Part shown: in pieces, positions 44,764 through 55,500 of the stretch
Layout: each line of letters begins with the position of its first letter
Numbering within the stretch: the stretch's first letter is position 1
Source of the DNA: Margaritispora aquatica
Lineage: Eukaryota > Ascomycota > Leotiomycetes > Helotiales > Discinellaceae
Direction of reading: 5' to 3'
NCBI GenBank assembly: GCA_007644065.1
Contig: VJWN01000012.1
Coordinates: forward strand, 733,758 to 797,757
Length of the DNA: 64,000 bases
Notes under the pieces: model-generated
The model's input: the letters and a program-made list of their open reading frames with translations, nothing else
What the model was told of the DNA's origin: nothing
Database searches by the model: none
Made by a program: the position numbers and the translations under genes

Positions 44764-47134
44764 ATGGTGCTTTCCTTCAAACTCGTGTCGCTTGCGGCAC
44801 TTCTTCTTGTCCCTTCAGTAATATGTCAGACCGACCCCGAAAATGCAATGACAGATTACAAGATTCCAGAGGAAGACCTCACTCCCAAGCCCAAAATCCA
44901 TCTAGGCTGTTTCAAAGAGACCGTTCGTGGCAGAGCCCTCGCTGATTTCAAAAGCACCACCTCAAAAACCATGAAGGTCAACGAGTGCCAAACCTACTGT
45001 GGTCAATTCTCCGCAACCATGTTTGGCCTCAGTCGAGGGGACACCTGCTACTGCGGTAATGTCCTCGGGACAGGCACCATCGGCGCTCCAACTACAGAGT
45101 GTAACACGGCCTGTCTTGGTGACTCGGCCAGCTTCTGTGGTGCCAATTTGAGACTCAATATCTATGGCCCAGCTGAGCTGAACACCCAGCCCGAAGTGCC
45201 CAGCACGGCTACCCACAAAGGATGCTACAAGGAGCCAGCTACCGGTCGTGCCTTAAGCGACTTTCCAAGCCTGTCCGATGCCAAAATGACGGTCCAGATG
45301 TGTCAGGACCACTGCTCTGGCTACCAATCGACTTATTTCGGTGTCGAAAATGCTAGAGAGTGCTATTGTGGAAACACCATCGCGTCTGCTTCTTCGGTGG
45401 CAACTACTGTGTGCAAAAGTTCTTGTGTTGGTGACAAGAGCAGTTTCTGTGGTGCTTACAAACATTTCAACCTGTACGAGCTGGATTTCTCGCGCTTCGC
45501 GAGCATTGGTCAATGGGGGCCTCTCATTAAGTTCCCCGTTGTTCCAGTCGCAATCGCGCTCTTGCCTGAATCAGGGAACCTTCTCGCTTGGTCCGCAAGT
45601 TGGGAGAATAGATGGACTTTTGCTGGGAACGGCAAGACCATGACTGCCATCTACGATGCGAAGACTGGTCTCGTCAGTGCAGTGACAGCCGAGAATACAA
45701 AGCACGACATGTTTTGTCCTGGTATTTCCATGGACGCCGAGGGCAAGATCATTGTCAACGGTGGCTCCACAGCCGCGAAGACGAGTATCTTCGACAGCAA
45801 AACCAACAAGTGGACCGGATCAGGCGACATGGCGATCCCACGCGCGTACCAATCCAGCACGCTCACTTCAGACGGGATGGTGTTTACGGTCGGCGGCGAC
45901 TTCCGCGGCGCAGGCAAGAAGAATGGAGAGGTGTTCAGTCCGTACAATAACACGTGGACGAAGCTTCCTGGATGTCCTGTGGATCCAATGCTCATGGCTA
46001 CGGGGAGGGGCTCGTTTCGAGCGGATAGTCATGCGTGGTTGTTTGGGTGGAAGGATGGGTATGTGTTGCAGGCTGGGCCGAGTAAGGCTATGAATTGGTA
46101 TGGAACGAGGGGAGCTGGGAGTCAGAAAGCTGCTGGGCTGAGGGGCAGTGATGCCGATTCTATGTGTGGTGTTTTCGTGATGTATGAGTGAGTACCCCTT
46201 GGTTGTCGTCTCTTTCCTCGCTTAACAAAACGCCGATTGTTCAATAAAAGAACCCAATGCTGATATTCAAAAGTGCTGTCGCAGGCAAAATCCTCACCAT
46301 GGGTGGTCAACCAACATACGATGGCTCTAAATCCACAGCCAACGCCCACATCCTCACCCTCGGCGAAGGTGGCGGCGCAGTTGACGTCCAGCGCATCGGC
46401 GACGCGAACTACAACCGAGGCTTCGCAAACGGAGTCGTCTTACCAGACGGTAAGGTCTTCATAGTTGGTGGGCAGAGCCAGACGCTTCTTTTTTCAGATT
46501 CAAGCCCTCAGCTGTTCCCTGAGATGTTTGACCCAAAGACGCAGAAGTTCTCCAAGGTATGTTCGATTCAGTATACCCTGGTGTCCAAGACATAGCTAAT
46601 TTATTATAGCTACGAGCTCATGTCATTCCAAGGAATTACCACTCGACCGCTATTCTAATGCCAGATGCTACTGTGTTCTCCGGCGGTGGAGGGCTTTGTG
46701 GTGGATGTGCTGCGAACCATTTCGATGGGCAGATGTACTCGCCTCCCTATCTCTTTGAAAGTGTACGTGTCCTCCAATTCTTACTACCAAAGAAAAGAAA
46801 AATACATTCTAACACCCCATAGGACGGCAAAACTCTCGCAGCGCGTCCATCCATCCAGTCCGCTTCTTCGGAGGTGAAGCTCGGTGGCAAGATAGACATG
46901 AAAATGGCATCGGCTGGGACCTATGCTTTCTCGCTTATTCGCATGGGCACTTCTACACATGCTGTGAATACTGATCAGCGTCGCATCCCATTGACTGCTA
47001 GTGGAAGCGGGAGTGAATACTCCGCATCGATACCAAGTGATTCCGGAGTTGCGCTCCCTGGGTATTGGATGTTGTTTGCTATTAATGAGAAGGGTGTACC
47101 AAGCGTGGCGAAGACCGTCAAGATTGTGTTTTAG
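44764..47134 (+). CDS. Secreted copper-radical oxidase (glyoxal/galactose-oxidase-like) with two WSC domains
   Basis: 723 residues from exons 44764-46187, 46274-46556, 46610-46762 and 46823-47134. A signal peptide (MVLSFKLVSLAALLLVPSVI, cut near 22) precedes two WSC carbohydrate-binding domains (about 44-136 and 150-240), each with the paired-Cys pattern (CYCGN, then SFCGA). The seven-bladed oxidase domain follows. The expected cofactor residues are all present: C318 in HDMFCPG and Y362 in RAYQSS (the thioether radical pair), Y579-H580 in RNYHSTAIL, and H666 in GTSTHAVNTDQR. A C-terminal DUF1929-like Ig domain ends the protein. Such enzymes oxidise aldehydes or alcohols extracellularly and release H2O2. 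The acceptor ending at 46273 was chosen because it restores MYDAVAGKIL; an acceptor 23 nt earlier would leave the frame. The true substrate is unknown. Confidence 0.93.
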
Positions 47135-47269
47135 GCCGTTATTCGAAAGTCACTCGAGAATTTATGTAAAAGGGATTTCTCACTTCATGTACTTAATTAA
47201 TGATCAAAAAGATCATATGAACGGATCATAAAATGCTGAGCATTGATTTCGTAACGCATCTTTCAATAT

Positions 47270-48280
47270 CTAGCTGCCTCGCAACCAAACACAAACACCC
47301 AGTACAAACAAACAAGCCATAGCATCGCCACTGACTGTCGTCCAGATTCTGGAGTATCTGCTTACCAATGCAACGTATCCTTTGTAAGGTTCGGGTAAAA
47401 AGTTCATCGCCATTCCCATAATCCCTCCTTGCTGAACTCTTCCCTTTTCCATGAAGAATCTACTAGACTGCAGCAAAACTTCGGCGGTAGCAAAGATCCA
47501 GAAAAAGTGCACACTGGCTGGTGACAAGCCGTCCTCCGCGGCAGTAAACCCTAGGGCACTCCTCTCTCGCTCGATCTTGGTGCCAGTGAACGTAGTCGTC
47601 AGGGCAATATAAAGTCCCAGTCCCATCGCGAAAAAAGCATGTACGATGCGCCATAAATACGCAGATGAGTCGTCAGAAGCAGGTGCAGGCTGGCCTGGCA
47701 TATTCGGCATTCCGGGGAACATAGGCGCCCCTCCGGGTCCTTCTCCCATTCCACCCATTCCTCCCATCATCTGTTGTAACATCTTCATCATAGGGTCATC
47801 GGCATCAGGCATGCCACTGGCCCCCATACCATCCATACCTGGCATACCGCCCATTCCTGGGAAACCAGCAAAAGGATTTGCGCCTGGGGGAGGGGCAGAG
47901 GCTGGATCGAAGCCGAGCATCATTTGCCTGAGCTGGTCGTCCGACGGGCCTTGCTGAGGTCCAAAAGATGCATTATTCAACTGCGATCGAGCTGTTTGTT
48001 TTGGCTCATAGAAGTGTTCTGAAATGTCAACTTCTTCTGGGTCTGCATGACTTGGCTGAGGGGGTGCATCTGGAAACATTGTTAGGACAGGTCTACTCCG
48101 GTGAATACCACCAACCATACCTCTTTGAAGTCCTCCTCCGAGACCACTGATCTTGTTAAGTCTTGCAGATCCTCCTGCTCTAATCTTTGCCTCGCGACGT
48201 TCTTTGCGAATTCGTGCTTGATCTGCTGCGCTGGATGGTGTGCTGGCACCCGAGGATGCGGCTGTGGGTGTATCTGCCAT
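47270..48280 (-). CDS. GET2: GET complex subunit GET2 (tail-anchored protein insertion)
   Basis: 319 residues from minus-strand exons 48280-48121 and 48069-47270. It is the ER-membrane receptor subunit that captures the Get3 ATPase loaded with tail-anchored proteins. The N-terminus has the Get3-binding basic helix (ARIRKERREAKIRAGG). The middle is Met/Gly/Pro-rich (repeats such as GMGGMPGMDGMG). Three C-terminal hydrophobic segments follow (AYLWRIVHAFFAMGLGLYI; VHFFWIFATAEVLLQ; AMACLFVLGVCVW). The 51-nt intron (48120-48070) has a GTATGG donor, CCTAAC branch and TTTCCAG acceptor but is a multiple of three without stops, so retention would insert 17 residues. The frame also stays open upstream to 48454, but MADTPTAASSG at 48280 fits the family start. 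It is divergent from the Myb gene across 373 bp. Confidence 0.88.
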   Translation of the reverse strand: MADTPTAASSGASTPSSAADQARIRKERREAKIRAGGSARLNKISGLGGGLQRGMVGGIHRSRPVLTMFPDAPPQPSHADPEEVDISEHFYEPKQTARSQLNNASFGPQQGPSDDQLRQMMLGFDPASAPPPGANPFAGFPGMGGMPGMDGMGASGMPDADDPMMKMLQQMMGGMGGMGEGPGGAPMFPGMPNMPGQPAPASDDSSAYLWRIVHAFFAMGLGLYIALTTTFTGTKIERERSALGFTAAEDGLSPASVHFFWIFATAEVLLQSSRFFMEKGRVQQGGIMGMAMNFLPEPYKGYVALVSRYSRIWTTVSGDAMACLFVLGVCVWLRGS

Positions 48281-48653
48281 TTGATGTGTGTTTGTAGAAA
48301 GTTTCACGAGACAAGAAGCGCCGATACTGCGTTTGAAGGAAATCCAACTTGATTCGAAAGAAGTCAAGTACTGCAAGTAGATATCTTGAATAAGTTTTGG
48401 GTGAGGCTGATGTAATTGAACAACGTGATTGAGCTTGTTGGCACTTGTTGCCACATTTTGACTAGGCAGTTTTAGCCGAGCTTCAGCCTCGCCTTCGGTA
48501 CAATTCTGTAGTAAGTCATCCGAGCTTGTAGCAACACTCAGTTCCGTCGACTTTCAATCTCACCTTGTACCACCCACCGTACGAGTATTCTGGTCAAGAA
48601 TACGACACAGTATCTTCCAATGATGGTAGACTTACTGCTTGACAGCTCATATC
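48281..48653. promoter_or_regulatory. Divergent promoter GET2/Myb with an overlapping upstream ORF
   Basis: 373 bp separate the start codons. On the plus strand an ATGATG at 48620 opens a 17-codon uORF that runs past, in another frame, the Myb ATG at 48654 and ends near 48673. This could lower translation of the Myb protein. Confidence 0.45.
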
Positions 48654-50498
48654 ATGAACAACAATACGATTGAACCACGTTTGATCGCGCTTCTGAATGA
48701 TGCTGTCTATGGGCCCCCTCTTTCGTCTCCGTCATTAGAGCTTCCTCCGCTCCATGACCCTAATATCTTGAAAGCCTCTGGACGTCCTTTGTTACTTGAA
48801 CCCGATGCCAGCCAAAGCAATGGCGCTCAGACAACAAACACACAACTAAGCTCTAAGCATAGTTCTTCTATTCCTCCGTTAGATGGCGACAATGATCGGA
48901 CACAGACGAAGTCCGACTCAAAACCAAAGCCTGGGGATCATAACAGAGATAGAGCATTAGGTGGAACATCCCCGCAATCTTTGAGCAAGATCCTGGATGA
49001 CGTGAGCGAAAGCCCAAATACCATTTCTGCGAAGAAGAGACACAATGGTGGAACAGGCATTGATGGCTTCTTGAAATTGCCTCAGCCGCCTCCCAAGAGA
49101 CAGAGAACTGTTAAGGTTCCGCCGATCATCATTGGACTATTCCAACCACCAGAACCTCCATCTCAGGCTGCTTTATTCCCACCTATAGCATCAGGCACGT
49201 TCCGCGATAGACATGGAAGGCATTCTTTGAATTTTGCTCGTCCAAAGTCAACGGTAGCTCCAGATATCCCATCGCCAGACTCCTTGGATGCTTCTGAGCG
49301 ACCTAAGCAATCAGTCGACAACCCTAATCCACGTCCAAGGAGGAACGCCAAACGAACAAGACAAAAGTGGGAAGAGCAGGAAACAAGAAATCTTTTGTTA
49401 GGAGTTGCCAAGCACGGCACTGGAAACTGGAAAGACATTCTAGCTGATCCAGCGTTTTCTTTCAATAATAGATCTACCACTGACTTGAAAGACCGCTTTC
49501 GTACCTGCTGTCCAGCTGAACTGAGTGGGAAAAGATCAAAGACAGCGACGATACCTCTGAGCATAGATAATGGCAATAAGCTCGGTAGACCCAAATCGAA
49601 ATCGAGTCTAATGTCTGAGAACATACTTATCGATGCCAATGATATATGCTCCCCCACGAGTGAAAAGATACCCAATATCGATGCTAGTAAGCGTGCGCAC
49701 CGAAAAGACCTTACAGACCTTGCTCAGCTAGGCATCAATGAGCCATTCCCTACTTCGAGGCGTCGTCAAAGAAGGCCGTACTCCGACGAAGAGGATCAAG
49801 CTATCCTTGAAGGCTATTCTCGTTATGGTCCTTCGTGGCGTAGAATTCAAGTCGACAGCAGTCTCAACTTACAGAGCCGAAGTGCAACTGATATCCGCGA
49901 CAGATTTAGATATATGGGCAAATTACATGGCAGCGTTAAATCACCACAAGCTGCTTCTGTTTTGACATCCCAGCAAAACTCAATGAGCACTCTGACTCAG
50001 GAATTCGAGGCTGGTTCTACAGAAGCCATTGGCAAGGAGCCGATGATTAGTTCCTCGCAAGATTTACCAGCCCTCCCTATGACTAGCCGAGATGGCTTAC
50101 GGATCCAAGAGATTATCTCAGCAGATCAAGAGACTCCAAGAATACCCAATCTGCAGAATATCAATTCCTTGTTTGGTTTCAAAGACAATTACAATTTCTC
50201 TGACCATTCAACAATTGATACGTCTGACAATATGGCACTCAGCCAGTCATTTGATTGGCATTCTGGCATTCCTGCACCATTCTCCTCCAATGAAATGGAT
50301 ATCTCGAGGGTTCTCCTCGATGAAACCTGGATTGATGGGCCAGGTACGAACGGGAAAGAGCGTCCAAGTTATACGGACATTAACAGCATTTTAACGACAA
50401 GTGCAGATCCGGTGGCATTGCATAACGGACCTTCTTTTTATCATATGCTCAATGACCCAGATCAAATTGATGATATTACAGAGGGACATTTTGGCTGA
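48654..50498 (+). CDS. Double-Myb telobox protein, Teb1/Tay1-like
   Basis: Intronless, 614 residues from the ATG at 48654 (MNNNTIEPRLIALLNDAVYG). There are two SANT/Myb repeats. The first, about 238-290, has KWEEQETRNLLLGVAKHG, NWKDI and RSTTDLKDRFR; the second, about 374-426, has PYSDEEDQAILEGYSRYG, SWRRI and RSATDIRDRFR. The DLKDRFR/DIRDRFR third helices are the telobox signature of proteins that bind double-stranded TTAGGG-like repeats. Two such repeats in one protein are the arrangement of Yarrowia Tay1 and fission-yeast Teb1, which bind telomeric repeats or promoters containing them. The N-terminal part is Ser/Pro-rich and disordered, with a conserved-looking leader (LLNDAVYGPPLSSPSLELPP). 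Nuclear location is expected from basic clusters (RPRRNAKRTRQK). Promoter regulation and telomere binding are both possible. Confidence 0.85.
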   Translation: MNNNTIEPRLIALLNDAVYGPPLSSPSLELPPLHDPNILKASGRPLLLEPDASQSNGAQTTNTQLSSKHSSSIPPLDGDNDRTQTKSDSKPKPGDHNRDRALGGTSPQSLSKILDDVSESPNTISAKKRHNGGTGIDGFLKLPQPPPKRQRTVKVPPIIIGLFQPPEPPSQAALFPPIASGTFRDRHGRHSLNFARPKSTVAPDIPSPDSLDASERPKQSVDNPNPRPRRNAKRTRQKWEEQETRNLLLGVAKHGTGNWKDILADPAFSFNNRSTTDLKDRFRTCCPAELSGKRSKTATIPLSIDNGNKLGRPKSKSSLMSENILIDANDICSPTSEKIPNIDASKRAHRKDLTDLAQLGINEPFPTSRRRQRRPYSDEEDQAILEGYSRYGPSWRRIQVDSSLNLQSRSATDIRDRFRYMGKLHGSVKSPQAASVLTSQQNSMSTLTQEFEAGSTEAIGKEPMISSSQDLPALPMTSRDGLRIQEIISADQETPRIPNLQNINSLFGFKDNYNFSDHSTIDTSDNMALSQSFDWHSGIPAPFSSNEMDISRVLLDETWIDGPGTNGKERPSYTDINSILTTSADPVALHNGPSFYHMLNDPDQIDDITEGHFG

Positions 50499-52587
50499 GG
50501 GAGTATATACTTTTACCTGCATACCTTACAAAGTAAAAAAGCCTTCGCCAATCGACTTGGACACAATTGGAAACATGCTATACCTCCAGTGCTCACTGTC
50601 ATGACGGGCAGCTGCCTTGACAGCTAATCGGCGCCAAGAATACGAATTCTAGCGACTAGATTAGCCCGTCTATGGACTTGAACGGCTATTGAATGAGACT
50701 TCAAGTATTTTTGATGTAGGTGACTTCATTTGTGTTTTCGTACACCCTTGAAGGAATCAGTCTAGCTTGTTTGTCTACTACTAGCTAGGTCATTCTAGAG
50801 GTAGAAATTGACCACATCTACATCATGCGATGGTCATCTCGATCATTCATCTCTTCTCTCGTGCTTTGTGTGGCATGATGCTAATTTGGCTTTTCTTCCA
50901 TCCTTCAGCGCGGATAACCTTGAATTTTCCACTCCAGGGATCACATTGGTTTCGTGGCAGCTAGTACTCGTGAATGGTTCAATCGGATCGAGCGTTCTGT
51001 TCGATCGCCATACCATTCCTCTCGGGTCATCTGAAATTTTGCTTTCGATCTTGATGTTATTGGCTTCGAACAGAAACGAAATGGACAACCCTACAAAAAA
51101 GGGACTACAGTAATGTATCATGACTATGTAAAGCTTGTGTTCAACCGCTAGAACTACTACTGAGTGTAATTTTTTCCTAGAAAAACCTATGGATCTGTAT
51201 CTGTCAAGTACAGGCTCTTTGCGAGTTCTCACCTGGTTCCTCCTGCTGTCAAAGTTCGGGCCGATTCCTTCAGGTGGCAGGTTTCAGAGAACCTTCAATA
51301 TTTTGTTCTTATTATCCTCCATTGTGTGAAGATGGTTTGAACTTATCAGTTCCATCGCTACATGGACACCTGCTGGAAACCAAATTTCGCCATTGATGGT
51401 CGCTTAATCCTTAGTCGTTACTAAACATTTCAAGACTTTTCTAAGACATGACGAACAAGCTTCTTAGTTAATGCTTGTATCTCTATTGTTTAGTAAGAAC
51501 CCTGATGATGTGTGTGTAGAAAGAAAGCTTAATCTATTCTGATGCAGGCTTGTTACTGCGGATGATGTGGCTGCGCCGCAAATGGTCATGTGACCCAACC
51601 TTCGGTTTCCGAATAACCTCAACTTTGTGCTCGCAGGTGTTGACCAGACACGGGAGGTGTACTTGAAATAGAGAAATCGGAAAACCCTAGTCTCCGTTGC
51701 ACTTGTTTGCCTTGTGGGTGCTGGCGGCATGAGTCTTAACTCTGTTTCGCCTTTGAACCAACACATTGTATTTCTTCATGCAATTTGATACGGACTGGAT
51801 GGTCGAAAGAGCTCAGTTGCTGTTTCAATTTTCTCCAATATGCAATTTGTAAACTTACCTAGAAGAATCGTATGAGTACAGTCAGAAACGTTAGCCAAAG
51901 CTTTCAATGTAGCTCTAAAATTGTTTTGGCGTATCCCCGAAAGCCCTTTCGCTTCGGTACTTCTCAGAAAGGGGCGGAGCAGCGATTCTCAATTGTTTAC
52001 CATACGCCTTTGGTCGGTAGTCCCGATGAGAAGTCTCGACTCATAGGCAGCGAATCAAGAGAGAAATTTTTGGTCAAGCTCTAGCGCTGATGCAACCCCA
52101 CATCCGTGTACAGTCCTCCCAAAAGTTACTGGCTATTCAGAACATACACATAACATCGGAAACCGTACTGAGCATACGGCAAGAGGCTGGTCTTCCAAAA
52201 GTGTTGGAGGCAGTACTCTATTGCTTCGATCGGTATGATTGCCCTTGCTAAAGGTCACGGACGTCGAGATCTCAGTTTACATGCTGCCTAGGTAGCATGT
52301 ACTTATCTCATATATCTACTCTGGGTGTGACCTGTTGAGTATACTTTCATTCCTCATCAATCAGTTCTTCAATCATCTGCATCAGTTTCATTAGATTTGC
52401 TCGCTCTTGTCTTTATTTCTCTTTCGTCAGTCAATCAATCAATCAATCAATCAGTCTATCCATCGGACAGTCAAATAGAACATCTACCAACCAGCCCACC
52501 AACAATACCCAGCTACATCTAACCAATCAATAAATACGTTTCCTATCATTTTAGACTTTATAGACAACCTACTACCCCACGATCAAT
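50499..52587. other. Intergenic region upstream of the PKS
   Basis: No gene supported; frames up to about 130 codons are mutually antisense (50808-51232) and lack motifs. The last part is the pyrimidine-rich PKS leader, including a (TCAA)n tract at 52431-52453. Confidence 0.55.
52431..52453. repeat. (TCAA)n tetranucleotide repeat in the PKS leader
   Basis: Five perfect units of TCAA followed by TCAG, about 135 bp before the PKS start codon. Confidence 0.8.
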
Positions 52588-55500
52588 ATGATTTCCGCAC
52601 CAAATCCAGCACAGGTCTTCGTCTTTGGCGACCAGACCAGCGCCTTTGAATCAGATTTGCGGTCTCTTCTCCACATTACCGACAATGAAACTCTCCGGTC
52701 ATTCTTCGAAAAGGCAAATTACGCCTTAAGAATTGAGATCGCTCGTCTACCCGTATCTCAACAGGAACTCTTCCCACGGTTCACAAGTGTTCTAGATCTT
52801 CTACATCACTACCGCGTATCTGGTGGAAACCCAGCTCTGGGACTGTCTCTGCTCACACTAAATCATCTCGGTCGCTTCATCAAGTATGTGTACCGCACCA
52901 CGTAACACTGTGGTACTTTTTACTGACACTTGTAGATACTACGGTGAAGACTCGAGGCCTTATCCGGCTGCTTCGAACAGCTACGCAATCGGACTTTGCA
53001 CAGGATCATTTGCTGCCGCTGCCATCAGCACTTCTCAAACCCTCCCTGAACTCATCCCTGCCGCTCTTGAAGCTGTCCTCGTTGCATTTCGCACTGGTCT
53101 TGTATCAATTGAGGCAAGAGATGACATCGAACATGATCCAAAGAATGCTGCTCCTATCTGGTCAGTCATACTTGGTTTGAAAGAACAAGAGGCATTGTCC
53201 GCATTAGCAGCATACGTCGCCTCCAAGACAGGACTTCCAAAGGTCTCCCAGCCATACATCAGTGCCGTTACATCGAACAGTATCACCCTTAGCGGACCAC
53301 CTTCGGTGCTAGAGGACCTGCTTCAAACCCCTCGCTTCGCTCCACTCAAACCACTCAAGCTTTCGGTTCACGCTCCATACCACGCATCTCATATTTATGA
53401 CTCCGCCGTCATTGATACAATCATGTCGCGTTCGAATGCAAACATTCTGACCTCATATGGTTCCAGAATTCCCCTTATATCTTGCTCCACTGGACGAAGC
53501 GTTCCTGCAAGCAACTATGGATCTCTTCTCCGCACTATTTTGCATGACATCCTTGTCGAGCAGCTACGATGGGATCTCGTCTTGGGCGGCTGTTACTCCG
53601 AATTCGTTCAGACTGCCTCAGCCAATGCTCACTTCAGCCTTTTCCCAGTCTTGACTAACGCAGCTCCAACACTAGCTGCTGCCCTTTCTCAAGCAGCTGA
53701 GCTTCAAGTTCCTATTGATAGTGCTGTCAATGAGAACTCTTCTGCTCGCTTCAGTGCCATTCCAACAGGCAAGCCTGAGCAGTCCAAGATTGCCATCGTC
53801 GGCCACTCTGGTCGCTTCCCTGATGCTGCCAGCACTGAGAAGTTCTGGGAACTCTTGCATCAGGGGCGTGATGTTCATCGCCAAATTCCAGCTGATCGTT
53901 TCGACGTCAAGGCACATTATGACCCTACAGGTAAGAAGAAGAATACTAGCAGGGTGCAACACGGGTGCTTTATCGAGGAGCCTGGTCTCTTCGATGCTCG
54001 TTTCTTCAATATGTCACCACGTGAGTCGTGCCAAGCTGACCCTGGACAACGTCTTGCAATCACCACAGCATATGAAGCTATGGAGATGGCTGGCTTCGTT
54101 CCAGACAGAACTCCCGCTACACAGAAGGATCGCATTGGTATCTTCTATGGTATGACCAGTGATGACTGGAGAGAGGTGAACTCTGGTCAGAATGTTGATA
54201 CCTACTTCATTCCAGGTGGAAATCGAGCATTCACTCCAGGTCGTCTTAACTATCACTTCAAGTTCAGTGGTCCTAGTTTCAGCATCGACACTGCTTGCTC
54301 TTCTAGTTTTGCAGCCATCCATACAGCTTGCAACTCCTTGTGGCGAGGAGATTGTGACATGGCTATTGCAGGGGGAACCAATGTCATGACCAACCCCGAT
54401 AACTTCGCTGGTCTTGATCGTGGTCACTTCCTCTCCACCACTGGCAACTGCAACACATTCGATGATGGGGCTAATGGGTACTGCCGAGCCGATGTCGTTG
54501 GCACTGTTATTCTCAAGCGTCTTGAGGATGCTCAGGCAGATAAGGATCCAATCTATGGTGTTCTGCTTGGAGCTTACACCAACCACTCTGCCGAGGCTGA
54601 TTCTATGACTCGACCTCACGCTGGTGCTCAAGCATTTATATTCAACAAGATGCTCAACGAGGCCAATGTCAATCCTCTTGATGTCAGCTATATCGAGATG
54701 CATGGTACTGGAACTCAGACCGGAGATGCTGTGGAGATGAAGTCTGTCCTTGAGGTGTTTGCTAAAACTCCCCGTGGCATCAATCGTCCTCTGCATCTTG
54801 GCTCAGCAAAAGCCAATATCGGACACGCTGAATCTGCATCAGGCGTTGCCTCTTTGATCAAAGTTCTGAAGATGATGGAGAAGAATGAGATTCCTCCTCA
54901 TGTTGGTATCAAAACTAAGATCAATCGTGGTTTCCCGCTTGATCTCAAGGAGAGAAATGTCAACATTGCTCTCACTCCCACTACATGGGCACGCCCTCAA
55001 GGCGGAAAGCGTACAGTCTTTCTCAACAACTTCAGCGCAGCAGGTGGTAACACCGCTCTGCTCATGGAGGATGCACCTGTTGCTGCCCCAATCCCGTCAA
55101 CCGATGGCCGTACAGCTCACGCTGTCGCAATCTCAGCTAAGAGCATTGCTTCTCTTGACAAGAATGCTCAGGCACTGATCTCATTTATTGAAAGCAACCC
55201 GGACGCTTCCTTACCTGCTCTATCTTACACTACTACCGCTCGTCGTATGCATCACAACCATAGGGTCGTCATTACTGGCCATGACCTTGCCTCTATCAAG
55301 GCCGGTTTGATCAATCTTGGTAACTGCAAAGATGTCCGACCAATCAACACCAAGAAGCTTCCAACTGTTGCATTTGCCTTTACTGGTCAAGGAGCACTCT
55401 ACTCTGGTGTTGGCAAGACTCTTTACGAGACCATCACTTCTTTCAGATCCGATGTTCAGCGCTTCAACCGCATCGCACAAAGCCAAGGATTCCCATCGTT

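Noticed and set aside
48281..48454. Upstream extension of the GET2 reading frame by 58 codons
   Set aside because: The extension does not fit the family, whose N-terminus places the basic Get3-binding helix near the start; the ATG at 48280 is preferred.
54014..54796. 260-codon minus-strand frame
   Set aside because: Antisense shadow of the PKS ketosynthase region, which has complete catalytic motifs on the plus strand.
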